Shown here: one piece after another, positions 37,639 through 48,727 of the stretch
How positions within the stretch are numbered: the stretch's first letter is position 1
Layout of the letters: every line of letters starts with the position of its first letter
DNA from: Chaetorhynchus papuensis
Taxonomy: Eukaryota; Chordata; Aves; Passeriformes; Rhipiduridae
Direction of reading: 5' to 3'
DNA: 64,000 nucleotides
Assembly: GCA_013396525.1 (NCBI GenBank)
Contig: VWYX01000405.1
Coordinates: forward strand, 485,083-549,082
Notes under the pieces: model-generated
The model's input: only the letters and a program-made list of their open reading frames with translations
Databases searched by the model: none
Told to the model about the DNA's origin: nothing
Program-made: the position numbers and the translations under genes

Positions 37639-38240
37639 CTTTGCCACTCCCACAAACTCACTGGTTTTGATGCATTTCACTGCCTCGAAACACAGGCATG
37701 CCTTGGCACCACCCCGCATTCCGAGTACTGAGCACCTCGCTTTCAGTCTCCATGTGACACAAGGGGTCCCATGCCCTTAAACCTCCAACAGCTGACAGAG
37801 GAATCTGTGGCCAAACGACTCCACTCCCTGTGAACGCAGCACAACATCTTACTGGAAACACAAGAGGAAGGAGAGAGGTTTTCTTTTCTCCCCGTACTTC
37901 TCTTGCTGGCAGTGCTGGCCTATTGACTCAGCACCTGTTGTGGTCCTGCAGAGAGGGTTTGTAAATCCAACACGATTTCTGTACATTTTACCAGTAGTTT
38001 ACTGAATAAGAAGGTTTTTTTATTAGTGAAGGTTAAAGATGACACAGAGATTGATGGAATAATAAATACTAAGGACACAATACTTTTACAGAATGATGTG
38101 GATCACTGATATCAAAGGCCCTATTGAACAAGACATATTTTAATAGCACAAATAAAAGCTAATATACCTGGGAATTAACAATTAACGTTGTACTTAAAAA
38201 TTAAGCAGCTAGGAAAGCAGTGGTTTGGAAAAAGGATTGT
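37639..38240. other. CpG-retaining segment, then AT-rich DNA
   Basis: From about 37,680 to 37,980 there are at least eight CpGs (for example CCTCGAAA, CCCGCATTCCGAG, AACGAC, GAACGCAG, CCCCGTAC), more than in neighbouring unique sequence. No domain-bearing frame or known repeat is recognised. From about 37,985 the sequence returns to AT-rich. Confidence 0.45.
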
Positions 38241-38600
38241 GAAGGCCCTGAGGGCATTCACAGGATTCATTGTACCTGCCCAGGCCCCCAGCAACCTCCC
38301 TGTACCCTGCCCATGGCCCAGGATCCCATGTCAGTCCCCTGGGGCCATCAGACCCTGCCCCATCAGCTCCAGAGTAGGGCTGGTCTCCAGCTCTTCACTG
38401 TCCTGCCCTGCCCTGTCATAGACACTGCTGAGTCTGTGGGCCCATAGCCTGGCCTCAGCCTGTTCCCATCCCTATGGAGGTGGTGCCTGGCTGCCCTGCC
38501 TGTGGCTGGGGAAAGGGATGAGTGCTGCCAGACCCTGCCCTGATGGACCCCATGTGGAGCTTCAACTGCTCCGTGCCCAGGGACCTCTTTGGTAGCTCAA
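38241..38600. other. GC-rich, CpG-poor block of unknown origin
   Basis: About 360 bases rich in CCTGCCC, CCCTG and GGGGCC words in an AT-rich setting, with only one CpG that I can find (CTCCGTGCCC near 38,570). AGACCCTGCCC occurs twice, at 38,350 and 38,530. Overlapping frames of about 75 codons exist on the plus strand but encode low-complexity Pro/Ser/Cys-rich strings without a known domain. It may be a decayed repeat such as an old LTR piece. I cannot assign it. Confidence 0.45.
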
Positions 38601-39980
38601 CAAGTATTTGGAATTAACACAAATAATTGCTCTCAGTGCTATAAGCAGGTAAAATACTTTACAGACTTGACACTGGTTGAAATCATATAAACTCAACCAG
38701 GCAGGCACACTTCAGTAAATAGCAAGAAAACATAGGAAAAAGGTCAGCACTCATCTACATAAAAACTGAGTGTGTAACCTGGCCACTGTTTGTGAGTACT
38801 TGGACATCCAGAGTGGGAGGTCAGATAGCAATAAGTTTCAGTCTTCCAGTCTAAAAAACAGGATCAGCTGGCTTGAACCTGAATTTAGACAAATTCAGCC
38901 TTGAAAGAAGACTTTCTTTTTCCACCTGTGTGATTGAGTAGTCTCTGGATGACAGGACCACGCTAAGGACTTGCACCACATCCCATATGTGTTGTCACCA
39001 TAACTCACCATTACCACTTAAAGATTCTTGTCTTTTGGAAGAGTATCTTCCAGTCCAGAGGTAGGAAAATATTTATATAGTAGGAATTCACCAGGAGTAC
39101 CAGCGCAATCCCTGGATTTCTCCTGGATCACTGGAATGTTTCGACTTGCCTCACACACATCAGGTTCTTGCTCATACAATCAGCAATTTATGCACACTGC
39201 CTGAAAAAAGGGGGCCTGAAAGTCACTCAGATAAAGCAGTAAGTACTCTAAAACAATGAAAGGGGTTGCTTTGAAAATATTTTTTTCTTTTTTGTATACA
39301 TAGTGATGTGCAGATCTTTTGATCTTTTTTAGCTTCATCATTCTCATCTGTGTTTAACTCTTTGCTGGTGCTATGCTTATGCAGTCTTTCTGTAATGGGC
39401 TGAGCCATAGCCTCCTGTTTCTGTCCTCTAAAAGTAAGAAAACTGACTTTTCTTTTCTTTCTGGGATTAAATAATCTATGACTGTTAATATAATGACTTG
39501 GGAAAATAACTAAACATAAAAACTAGGAAGCTGCTAAATTCAAAGATTCAAGTGGTGCAAGTGCTTCACCTTCCTGTATATGAAGATACATGAAAACTTG
39601 AAAATACAGGATAAAATGAAAAATGAGTTTACACAAGATATAAACCTCACTTCATTGAGCATATTATGGAGACTGATAATGAGAATCATACCGGCATTGT
39701 GATTGAATTACATATTGCAATTGCTATATTTTGCTAAGCGTAAAATACATTCATGTTGTGTTTTCAGCATATTTTGTATCACTCTGCTAAATCAGAAATC
39801 CCGTGTAACATCAATTGTCTTCAAATAAGTAAATTTGCTATAAACATTAGCCATTCACACATGGAGTATCTAAAAGAACTTGATCAAAGAGTACTGAACT
39901 CTTACACTTTATAAGTAATAAATGTAAGTCTCTTCAGGAACCACCTGCAGCTCTCAATACTAAGGCTAAGTCAATTCTAA
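38601..39980. other. AT-rich unique DNA, no gene seen
   Basis: No exon or repeat is recognised. A minus-strand 61-codon frame near 39.2-39.4 kb is unremarkable. Confidence 0.55.
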
Positions 39981-40040
39981 AGCTGGTGTAAATCGAAGTG
40001 ATTTCAGTTATGAGTGAAATTATGTTAATTTACATTGGCT
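39981..40040. mobile_element. Decayed palindromic ancient repeat
   Basis: The left arm AGCTGGTGTAAAT and right arm ATTTACATTGGCT pair at 10 of 13 positions. Inner parts (GTGATTTCA against TGAAATTAT) also pair partly. The wording CTGGTGTAAATC...AATTTACA...GGCTGGATATCTG resembles a palindromic repeat I recall as common in bird and reptile DNA. I cannot give the family name. It is short and non-coding. Confidence 0.5.
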
Positions 40041-40368
40041 GGATATCTGATATGTGAAGTCCCCAAGACACAGAACACTAAGCACATACTTCAGTGATTT
40101 ACAGAATTAGGATGATAATGGAATTTACTTATTGTTGAAGTGCCTTCTCACTGTCAGACTTGGAAGAAAAAAAATCACCACACATAAAAATTATGCTTAG
40201 CTGATTTCAGACACATAGACAAAGGCTCCTGTAGGGACTGAGCTGAAGATTAATATCCGAATGGCAAATCACATAAGCAGGAGTATACAGGGGAAGGTTA
40301 ATGGCCACAGGTGCTTGGCAATTGTCATTCAGGAGTTTGGTTTGTTTGGGATTCTTTTTCTGGTAACT

Positions 40369-40436
40369 AAAAAAAAAAAAAAAAAAATTTCTCTAATTTT
40401 TTTTTGTCTTTTCCATAAAAAAAAAAAAAAAAAAAA
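40369..40436 (+). repeat. A19 / T9 / A20 homopolymer cluster
   Basis: An A run of 19, a T run of 9 and an A run of 20 lie within 68 bases. Opposed A and T runs can self-pair and are prone to sequencing length errors, so the exact lengths are unreliable. Confidence 0.9.
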
Positions 40437-41110
40437 GGTAACCTCTTTTTTTGCTAGCTCCCTAGCACATTTTTTCATGAAAATAGCAGCCCTTCAAAAG
40501 GTGGAACTGATTGCAGTAAAGGACAACTTTATCACAGTTTCTTTAAACGTATGTTACCCTGGAAAGGCAGTAGTCTAGTTAAACTGTGTTCATGATATTT
40601 ATCTTTCTCTGCAGCAGTGAAGAGGAGAAGTGTTCTGTGAGCTTAGAATAGAAATTTCTTTGACAGTGTGAAAGCCTATGAAAATCTGACAGGGCATATT
40701 CTCCCTTACAGGGGAGTTTCTAAGAGAAACACCTTTCTCCCTCCCAAAACTAAACAGAATCAAAGAACTGAACAAATGTAAAAATGAACATAAAAACTGA
40801 TGATCAAGCTCCTCCTGCTCAGAGCAGGAGAAAACAAGATTGGCAACAAAATTCTTAATTTCCCCTAAGATTATTAAAAAACAGCTGTTAGAGTATCAAA
40901 GCACATTTGATATGGCTGTGCCAGTTCTGCCAATTTAGTCATTTCAGCAAGAAATTCAATTTGACCTGAAACATGTATCAAACTGTCACTTTCATTCTCC
41001 CAAATTTAATGCAACTTATACTGTTGGAACTCTTGAGGTTATTCCTACGTGTGATGCCACTGAGGACACAACTAAAAGTTTATGTGCACTTACACTTCTG
41101 AGAATTATGA

Positions 41111-41138
41111 AGGGGAAAAAAAAAGAGAGAGAGAGAAA
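41111..41138 (+). repeat. Purine-only (GA)n tract
   Basis: About 28 bases of only A and G: AGGGG, an A9 run, then (GA)5-like units. A short polypurine microsatellite. Confidence 0.85.
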
Positions 41139-44100
41139 ATGATAAGCTCAGAAAATCTGTACTATTGTTTCTCTATAAGAGTAATTAACACATATTCCCA
41201 AAGGAACTAAGGAAAGAAGGAAAGAAACTGAAGATTCCCTTTGGGCAGGATAGTAAGTGTAGAAGGCATTAAATATGCAAGCAGCCATTAGGCATGATTA
41301 AAGATTAATTCTGTGCCATAGACAGGACTTGAGGTCATTACAGGTCATGACTCTCATCTTAATTATTTGGCTTTCTGTTTTTATTTAATTAGCCTGACTT
41401 AATGAATCTTTGGTTATAGATGTCTGGCAACCTAGATTATTGTGCACCATTTATTAAGTTCAAGGCTCAGCTATATAACTTTCTCCTAGCAGGTAGCTTC
41501 CACGGTTTCATCAATAAGATGCTGGGCAAAACCAGAAGGAGCTCTGTGTAAGAGCATGATGTTACAACTTTATTTACCAAAGCCAGCTTTAGAGGTTCTA
41601 CTGGAATTGGTGAGATGTGTGAGCTCTTAATTTGGTGATAGTATTTCAGTGCTGCCTATTACATGATTTGCATTGGTAAAATTCTCTCAAAGTCAAAAAT
41701 CATAGTTCTCAATAGGTACCGTATATTGTACTGGGCATGTCAGCATAGTACAAGTTTTTGTGTTCTGCTCATTGTTTTTTTAACACAAATTATTATTTAA
41801 ACATAGAAGTACTAAATATGTCAAAAAATAATTTAAATCACTTTTTTAAAAAATCTAAACTTCCAAAAAATATTTCCATAATAGAGATCTAACTAAGACC
41901 TTCAAGTACTTTCTAAATAGAAAACATTTTCCTTTGTATTTGTTTTTATTAAATCTTTTCATTTTGCATTAAAGGCCTGTCTTTTCTTCCCTTAAAAACA
42001 AAAAGACTATTTTTCCTAAACTTTGCCTAGCAGTCAATGAAATCAAAAGGATGACTCAGTCTCAGTGCAATGGGTTTTTTCCCTCCTGTTTCAATTAGAA
42101 GTGTAGTTAATCAAACAAATAATAATTAAATAGAACACCTGCAAGAATGAAAGAACTGGGGGAAAAAAAGTCTTGTGATGCAAGCATAGCTAGGGAAACA
42201 GTAGATTTCCTTTCATCTTCTTCTCAGATCCTCTGTCTTCCATACCATTATGAAAAGAAAATTACCTTGTCCTTAAAAGTCTTGAGAAAATAATCGTGAC
42301 TTCACAAAAAACATAAGTGAAGGGGGGGTTGCCTTTCTCAATGCCCCAGAAAATATCGACTTTCATAAGGTAAAAGCTAATAAAGCCATGACATAAAGTT
42401 TCCTGTGAATTGAGTGCTTTTAAGTCACATCAAATCCTAGAGAAGAGAACTAAGGTCATCATGGCCCAGAATAAAATGAAGACAGCTGAGGCTTAAATCA
42501 GACCTCATGAAATTCACAGAATTTTCATTAGAACAATTTGCAGCATATCTGTGCACAAATTTGCCAGATATGCAGGTAAACTACTAGGTAGCCTGGTGCA
42601 TAATTTGGAGTTTGGACTCTTTAAGGACAATAGGAATCCGAGTTAATCTACCAGTTACATTCAGGATTTGCAGAAGGATGAAGCTAAGGGACATGAAGGA
42701 CAGAGAGAAGATGCTAGTACTAAGCTCATGTAACTAAATTTTTGTTTAAATGGAACAAATTGCACTTCAGTAATATTTTTGTTACTTTCAGGCCTAGCAA
42801 TTTTCTGTCAGAGATATCTAGGATGCTTGTCTTAGCACTTTGGAAAAGACAAATATTTTGCCCATGAAAAGAAAAATTTCTTAACAATGAAATATTTGGA
42901 GATGGCTCAAAAGAACAAAAAGTCCCAGGTAAAAAAGATAGGAATGTGTATCTTCGCCTCAGGCCTGCTGTGAGATAGGAAGATTCTATCCAGCAATTTC
43001 TGCCATAGATTTGTTTCAGTATTGGGATAGCCACAAAAGGACAGACATTCTTGGCCATTGGTCCTTGTAATCATTTTATTAAAAAAACTTATACCCAGAA
43101 AGAAAGTTAATGGTTTAACCGACTCTGTCCATTGAGCCCCAAATGCAGCCAAGTCAGCTGCAAGTTCTTAACTGTGCATGAAGGATGAAGCCATTCTCTT
43201 GTTATGAAGACAGTGTCTCTTCAGCACATGCTGATGGCTCAGTAACAGGCAGATAATCTCCTAATTGTTTACCTTGATAGTGACCAGAATGCTTACAGCA
43301 GAATAAATACGAAAATTAAAATTCAGAGGACACCAAATTCAATGGCAGCTATTAGCAATGTAATTAGAGCGGCTGATTAGAAATGTGTATGAACGTTTTT
43401 GAGACTCCAAGTTCGTGCCAGACTCTGAAAAACGAAGGCCCTGAAGAGTCTGAACTATAAAGCTGCCAATACAGTATCTTCTAGAAATATGTGAAATGCA
43501 CGTAGGTCTATCCGATATATCAGATAGAAGAACAATTTAAGGATAATAAATTCCGCCTGCTGAATAATGCGACTTTGGGGACTGACTTTGGCAAAACTAC
43601 TTAGAATAAGAAAAGAGTTCAAACAAGCTGCTCTTCATGCAATGGCAAGCACTTGTGACATGTACAACTAGGAGAATTTTGGGCCTTGAATTAGCTTTGT
43701 TCAAGTTTTCACAAGCTGAGCCTTAAATTTAGTACCTCCTCTTTTCCACATAGAAGGAAGCAAATATGACTCAAAGCTCAGAGAGTCTTACTTTAGTTAT
43801 TAGGTTTTAACTGAAGACCAGATCAAGGCAAATCAAAATTGAACCTCCCATACTGTTCTTCTGCCTGGGCTAATACTGATAAATTCTATATATCTACAAT
43901 CTACACAATTTCTTCTATCACCTATTTCCCTTCATCAATAATGTGCCTGGCTTCATTCCCATCTCTTTTTCCCTTCTCAATTTTGGAAATAAGACTGTGC
44001 ATCACTACAGGGAACCTGGATTTAGTTTGGTATTAATAGAGCTTTACTAGAAACACATGGTGCACTGAGCAAAAGAGAGAACTGATACTTTGGAATGTGT

Positions 44101-47100
44101 CCAAGAGCTAGTTAGTTCAATATCCTGTCTCTGACAGAGGAAGATATGAGAAACCTACAACAGGCAGATCTAGGGTTATTCAATCTAAAAGACAGAGAAT
44201 ACTTTAACCTTTAGATTGAAATATTCGTTTCAATTAAATGGTTTACAGTTTGTTAAGAGAAGTTAAATATATTGTCAATGTCACTATTTGTTTTTAAAAC
44301 CTTCTTAATATTTGATCTAAAGCATGTCCTGCCTTAATAAGCTCCATAAACTATGTACATGTACTTAAAAAAAGCAACTGTAAACTTAAAAGCATTTCTG
44401 GATTTCACAACATTTAATCTCAATTTACTGTCCTTGTTTCTTTTTGTTCAGAGTCATGTAGAGTTTGGTATGTGGAAATATATGATATATAACATAAATC
44501 AGAAAAACTACTATTATAATGTTCTTCATTCCTCTTTTCTTTTGCAGTAGTTGTTTATTTCTTTCAACACAACTTTTTTACATACTTCATTATTGCAATT
44601 CATATCACTGAATCTCTTTTTGTTCTGTGACACCCTTTAAGATTTAAAGCATTATGACATCTTTTCTGTTCTTCCTTATCCCTTTTATTATACATATTAA
44701 AAACTTGCCTTTTTGTGCTAATATATCGATATGTTATGCTGAAATGCTTCTTTAGTTCTGTACCACTAGAAATGACACAGAGAGTTGTCGATTTTTTAAG
44801 ATGGTATATCCAATTTAAAAGACTAGAAATTATATTATTGAATTCAATTCTAAGCTATTTTTTCCTACAATTTTAATGTACTGTTATTATGTTTCATTTA
44901 CCATTTGTTTCAGCTCCCTAATACCCTCCCCCCAATTTCTCTGATCCTGAATGTACATCTCTTTGAAGTTAAATAAGTCATCTGCGAATATACCTACCTC
45001 ATCACTCTCTGTATTTTCAGGCTATTAATACGGATATTTAAAACGAAGGTGAAAAGACCAAATACAAAACCTGAACTCAGTCTCATTGCTGCAGTTTTCC
45101 CAAAAGAAAAAACATAAAACATGATTTTTTCTTTGCATTATGTTTTATTGGATATTTGAACTGTAACAGTATTTCACTTCACTATGTGTAATTACTTCTT
45201 TTAATAGCCCATCAGAGAAATAACAGTTGCTGTATAAGAAGGACATTAGCAACGTTAGAAAGTGAACCCAATTTATTGATAATGGACTACTGTTGAGTTA
45301 TCAATATTCCTTCAATTATAATCCCATATTTTCAAAGTATTTGACAAAGCATTAATGTCTTTCAAATATTTGTTAATGCTCTGTTTTTCTCAAAACAATA
45401 ATGGTTTCTTTTCTATTTTTTTCACCATGTTATAAAGAGAAGAACACACAGAAGGAGAACAATTCAGAAATGGCCATCACAGCTCTCTTTAGCAAAAATG
45501 CATAGTCCAAGGAAAATGCCATAACAGGACAATACTGGAAGTGGTCTCTATTTTAGTCAGTAAACAAATATGAGAGAAGTCAGTGGTTGTTGGGGGGTAC
45601 ATTTAGTTATTTATTCAACACTCTGTTCCCCGTGTGTTGCATTGGTGGCTTATCTTGAATACATTCCTGAATATAAGCCATAGAAAGAGTAAATTTTACT
45701 TGTCAAGAACTTTATTTATGAAGTGCTATAAACAATTTATATGACCAAGTTTTGAGGGGGAAAAAAAGTTTCTCATTTCTATTTTCTCATTTTACATAAT
45801 GCTTTTCCTAAGGGAATGGCATGAGGGAATGGGAAAATCAATTGTACGTCAAATTGTAGAAAAACTGACACATTCATCTAGACCACTGAAGTTATCAGGC
45901 AGTAAGTGAAAAGTGTACACAATTTGTCCATCAGAATTTGTCAAAATATTATATGACAATTCATTAACTCAAAACAATTCTAATCACATTTGGCATTAAA
46001 ATTTTGTATCTCTCTTGCTAAGAGAACTTTACCAAGCCAAATTTCTAGAGGGATAAAAATAGTGCAACATAAGTAAAAATCTGGTTTCACCGAGGAGAAA
46101 AGTCTGCTTAGTCTTGTAATTTCTTTTTAAAAAAAAAAAAAACTTGGTGGTTATTTGAGATTAAATAACGGAACAAAAAAAAAAAAAAAAAGTCTCACAA
46201 AAGGATGGACTTACCAGTACAGAGACAAAAAAAGGATTATACAAAATAGAGGGAGTAATAGAGTGATAGTAAGTGAACAAGGAATTGTTTCCTTGGAAGA
46301 AAATGTAACTACATATCTGCATAATCTGTGACACATCAAAAATACAGATTTGTTTATTTAGTAATGAATAAACTCAATTTGCTGTATTGCTAATTATAAG
46401 GTTTCTATGTGTATTTTTTAGGGATAATGTGTCATAACTGGTATCAATAGAAAGTAAGTATAAGAACGCAACTTACCATTATTTAATGATTCTTTCATAC
46501 ATATTTTTTACTAGTAATTTGTAATACTTTATTCTCCATGTAAGACTTTGACTCTTTCAGTTATACAAAGAAAATACACTATCTATTTTAGAATTTGGTA
46601 ATGACTGTCATTGCTATATGTACCCCAAATACAAATCAGAGAGGATTTCAGCAATCTTTCCTCTATTCACAGAAAACTATGTATACTTATTTTCTTTTTC
46701 TGAAGCAGCAGTATTTTTACAGATTCAATTCTCATAGTATGATTGAAAATTAAATAAATCCGATAGCATTTTCAGAGTGTCTGTTTCTGTTCTTACTACA
46801 CTTTGGAATTCTTGGCTAGTCAAAACCATTTAATGAAAAAGTTTTGCCTTTCAATTTTAAACAGGGAAAGTCCATAGAACTTGTGAAAAGGAAGGGAAAA
46901 AAAACCCCTAAAAAAATAAACACACACCAACAAATACTTATATGCTTCAGTCAGTTTTGGGTTTGCATTATCCATGAGGAATGGAACTTTCCTCGTGGTT
47001 CATATATGAATCTATTGCCTGGACCTGTTTTATTCATGAGTACCAGATGAGGATCAAAGCATAAAATTTGAGATGGTAGCTCACAGGAGGAATATGTGAG

Positions 47101-47235
47101 GCCAAGGCAAGTGAAAAGCTATTGCCTATTGATGAGAAAAGCAGAGGTATTACTCACACTCTGATACCTTTACTTTGTATTTACATTTATCCTGAGGTTT
47201 TTTATATATATCCCAGAGCTCACAAATATAGACCT

Positions 47236-48041
47236 AATACATGAGACTTGATGGGATTCAGAGGATATTAAAAGAGCTTTCTGATATGACTGACTGCAAG
47301 GCTGAGGATTTGGCTAACAGAAATCTCATGAAGTTCAGCAAAGTGCAGAGCTATGTACCTAGGACAGAATTAACCCATGTGCTGATACAGACTGGGAAGC
47401 AGCTGGCTGAGTACCAGACAGCCTGAAAGTGATCTGGGTGTTACAGGGAACAGCAGGTCAAGTAGGATCAAACTGTGGCAAACAAATCCCACACAGGACT
47501 GTATCAGACAAACTGTGGTCAGCTGGTAGAGGTAAATTATTATTTTCAACTCAATCCCAGTGAGGCTGCACTTGGAATATGTGTTTTGTGTCTCAGTTCA
47601 AGGGAGATGCTGGAAAATTGTGAAGTACTCAGTGGAAGACAAGATAGTGAGATCCCTGCCTGGTAGAGCAAATTGAGAGCACTGGGTTTTTTCAGTCTGT
47701 TGAAAAGCAGACTAAGAGGAGAATAAGCCTACAACTACTTGGACATCTCCAACCACAGCTGTCAAACTCTTGGCAATGCTAAATTGTAAAACAAGGAGCA
47801 GCTGCTGCAAGCTGTGATTTGTGATGTCTACTCAGCATTAGGAAAAAAAACTTTTGTACAGCACTGAATCAGATCACACAGAGAAGTTGGAAAATCCCCA
47901 TCTTTGGAGATTTTTAAGACTCCAAAAAAACATGGGTAACCTGAGGTGGTCACTATTCAAGAGTCCTCCCCTTGGCTTCATTAGAGAGGCTGAACTACAC
48001 AACCTCCTGAGCACTCGCACAACCCATAGTTCTATAATGCA
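47236..48041 (+). mobile_element. Highly diverged CR1 LINE, C-terminal ORF2 and 3' UTR
   Basis: An old plus-strand CR1 copy. Near 47,322 the frame reads NLMKFSK, the CR1 ORF2 signature also seen in the 24.7-kb copy. Later blocks follow the family in order: GTGATCTGGGTGTTACAG (about 47,429), GAGGCTGCACTTGGAATATGTG (about 47,562), TTGAGAGCACTGGG then CAGACTAAGAGGAGA (about 47,672-47,722), CCATCTTTGGAGATTTTTAAGAC (about 47,897), and a 3' end CATAGTTCTATAATGCAG with only a trace of the usual tail. Many indels and stops break the frame; three short open frames of 61-73 codons are its debris. It appears to be the most eroded of the longer CR1 copies here. Confidence 0.85.
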
Positions 48042-48659
48042 GAAAACACAGATGAAAACACTGTTTCTTAGATGAAATAATGTTTCTTAGAGAATAGTAG
48101 GAATAAATACTAAAAAGAGGTGCTGAAGCTATCTGGCTGTGTAAGCTGCATTTTAAGTAAAGCAGGGACGCTATGCCCTGCACTGCTAAAATAAAAACAT
48201 TTGGCTGCCTTTCTGAAGCACTTTCCTTCAGCCTTACCAATGACTGGGAACAGTTCTCAAGAGATCCTAAACAATAGAATCCTAGAAACAAAAATAGAAT
48301 CAGTTCCAATTTGATCCAAAGCTGACATTAACACAAAAATGACCTTTTCTAGTTATTACGCATAAACTGAACTGTTACTTTATGACAACACAGTACTGTG
48401 CTTTCATGTGTAATTTTCTTAATAATTTTTATTACTCCATGTTATTAATACATTATTTCTTAAGCATAACATTTTGCTGATATTGCACAAAACAAAAATA
48501 AAAGCTCTTAGATTAGAAAAAAGAAAGGACCCATCATAAAATGAAAAATTTGGATATTGTTACATGATCTGCATGACAGTTGCCAGCTATGGTAATACAA
48601 TGCTTACACATGAAAGAAAAGTACAAGGTCATACTACCAGATCTAACTCTGAATTTAAC
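48042..48659. other. AT-rich unique DNA before the duplicated block
   Basis: No gene recognised. A 104-codon minus-strand frame (47,995-48,309) partly overlaps the CR1 end and has no known domain. Confidence 0.5.
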
Positions 48660-48727
48660 ACTGTTTTGAAGAGATGAGGCTAGATGACCTTCGGAGTCTT
48701 GAATCCTTTGGACACAAATTATTCTGC
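48660..48727 (+). mobile_element. Possible ancient CR1 3' UTR remnant
   Basis: CTGTTTTGAAG...GGCTAGATGACCTTCGGAG...AAATTATTCTG follows the order of the CR1 3' signature (CTTTGAGCAGG, GGACTAGATGACCT, AATTATTCTGTG). It is short and degraded. The left edge of the duplicated block falls inside it, at 48,680. Confidence 0.45.

Larger units (their letters stand above)
40041..47235. other. AT-rich non-coding DNA
   Basis: Seven kilobases with no recognised exon. It contains the homopolymer cluster and purine tract listed separately, plus A-rich runs at about 46,127-46,142 and 46,176-46,191. A 110-codon minus-strand frame near 42.7-43.1 kb overlaps an 81-codon one and has no recognisable domain. A sequence near 44,115-44,150 (TCAATATCCTGTCTCTGACAGAGG) faintly recalls an old bird interspersed repeat but is too short to call. 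Confidence 0.5.

Noticed and set aside
37426..37731. His-rich then Ser-rich 101-codon frame
   Set aside because: It is a translation of the ATC microsatellite; the amino-acid switch comes from a microsatellite interruption.
41406..41430. TCTTTGGTTAT resembling the start of the miR-9 mature sequence
   Set aside because: Only the first 11 bases match and I found no complementary arm nearby, so there is no plausible hairpin precursor.
42726..43058. 110-codon minus-strand frame overlapping another of 81 codons
   Set aside because: Two overlapping frames on the same strand with no domain; treated as chance.
44095..44165. CAATATCCTGTCTCTGACAGAGG, possible remnant of an old bird repeat
   Set aside because: Only a short stretch looks familiar and both edges fade out; too little to call.
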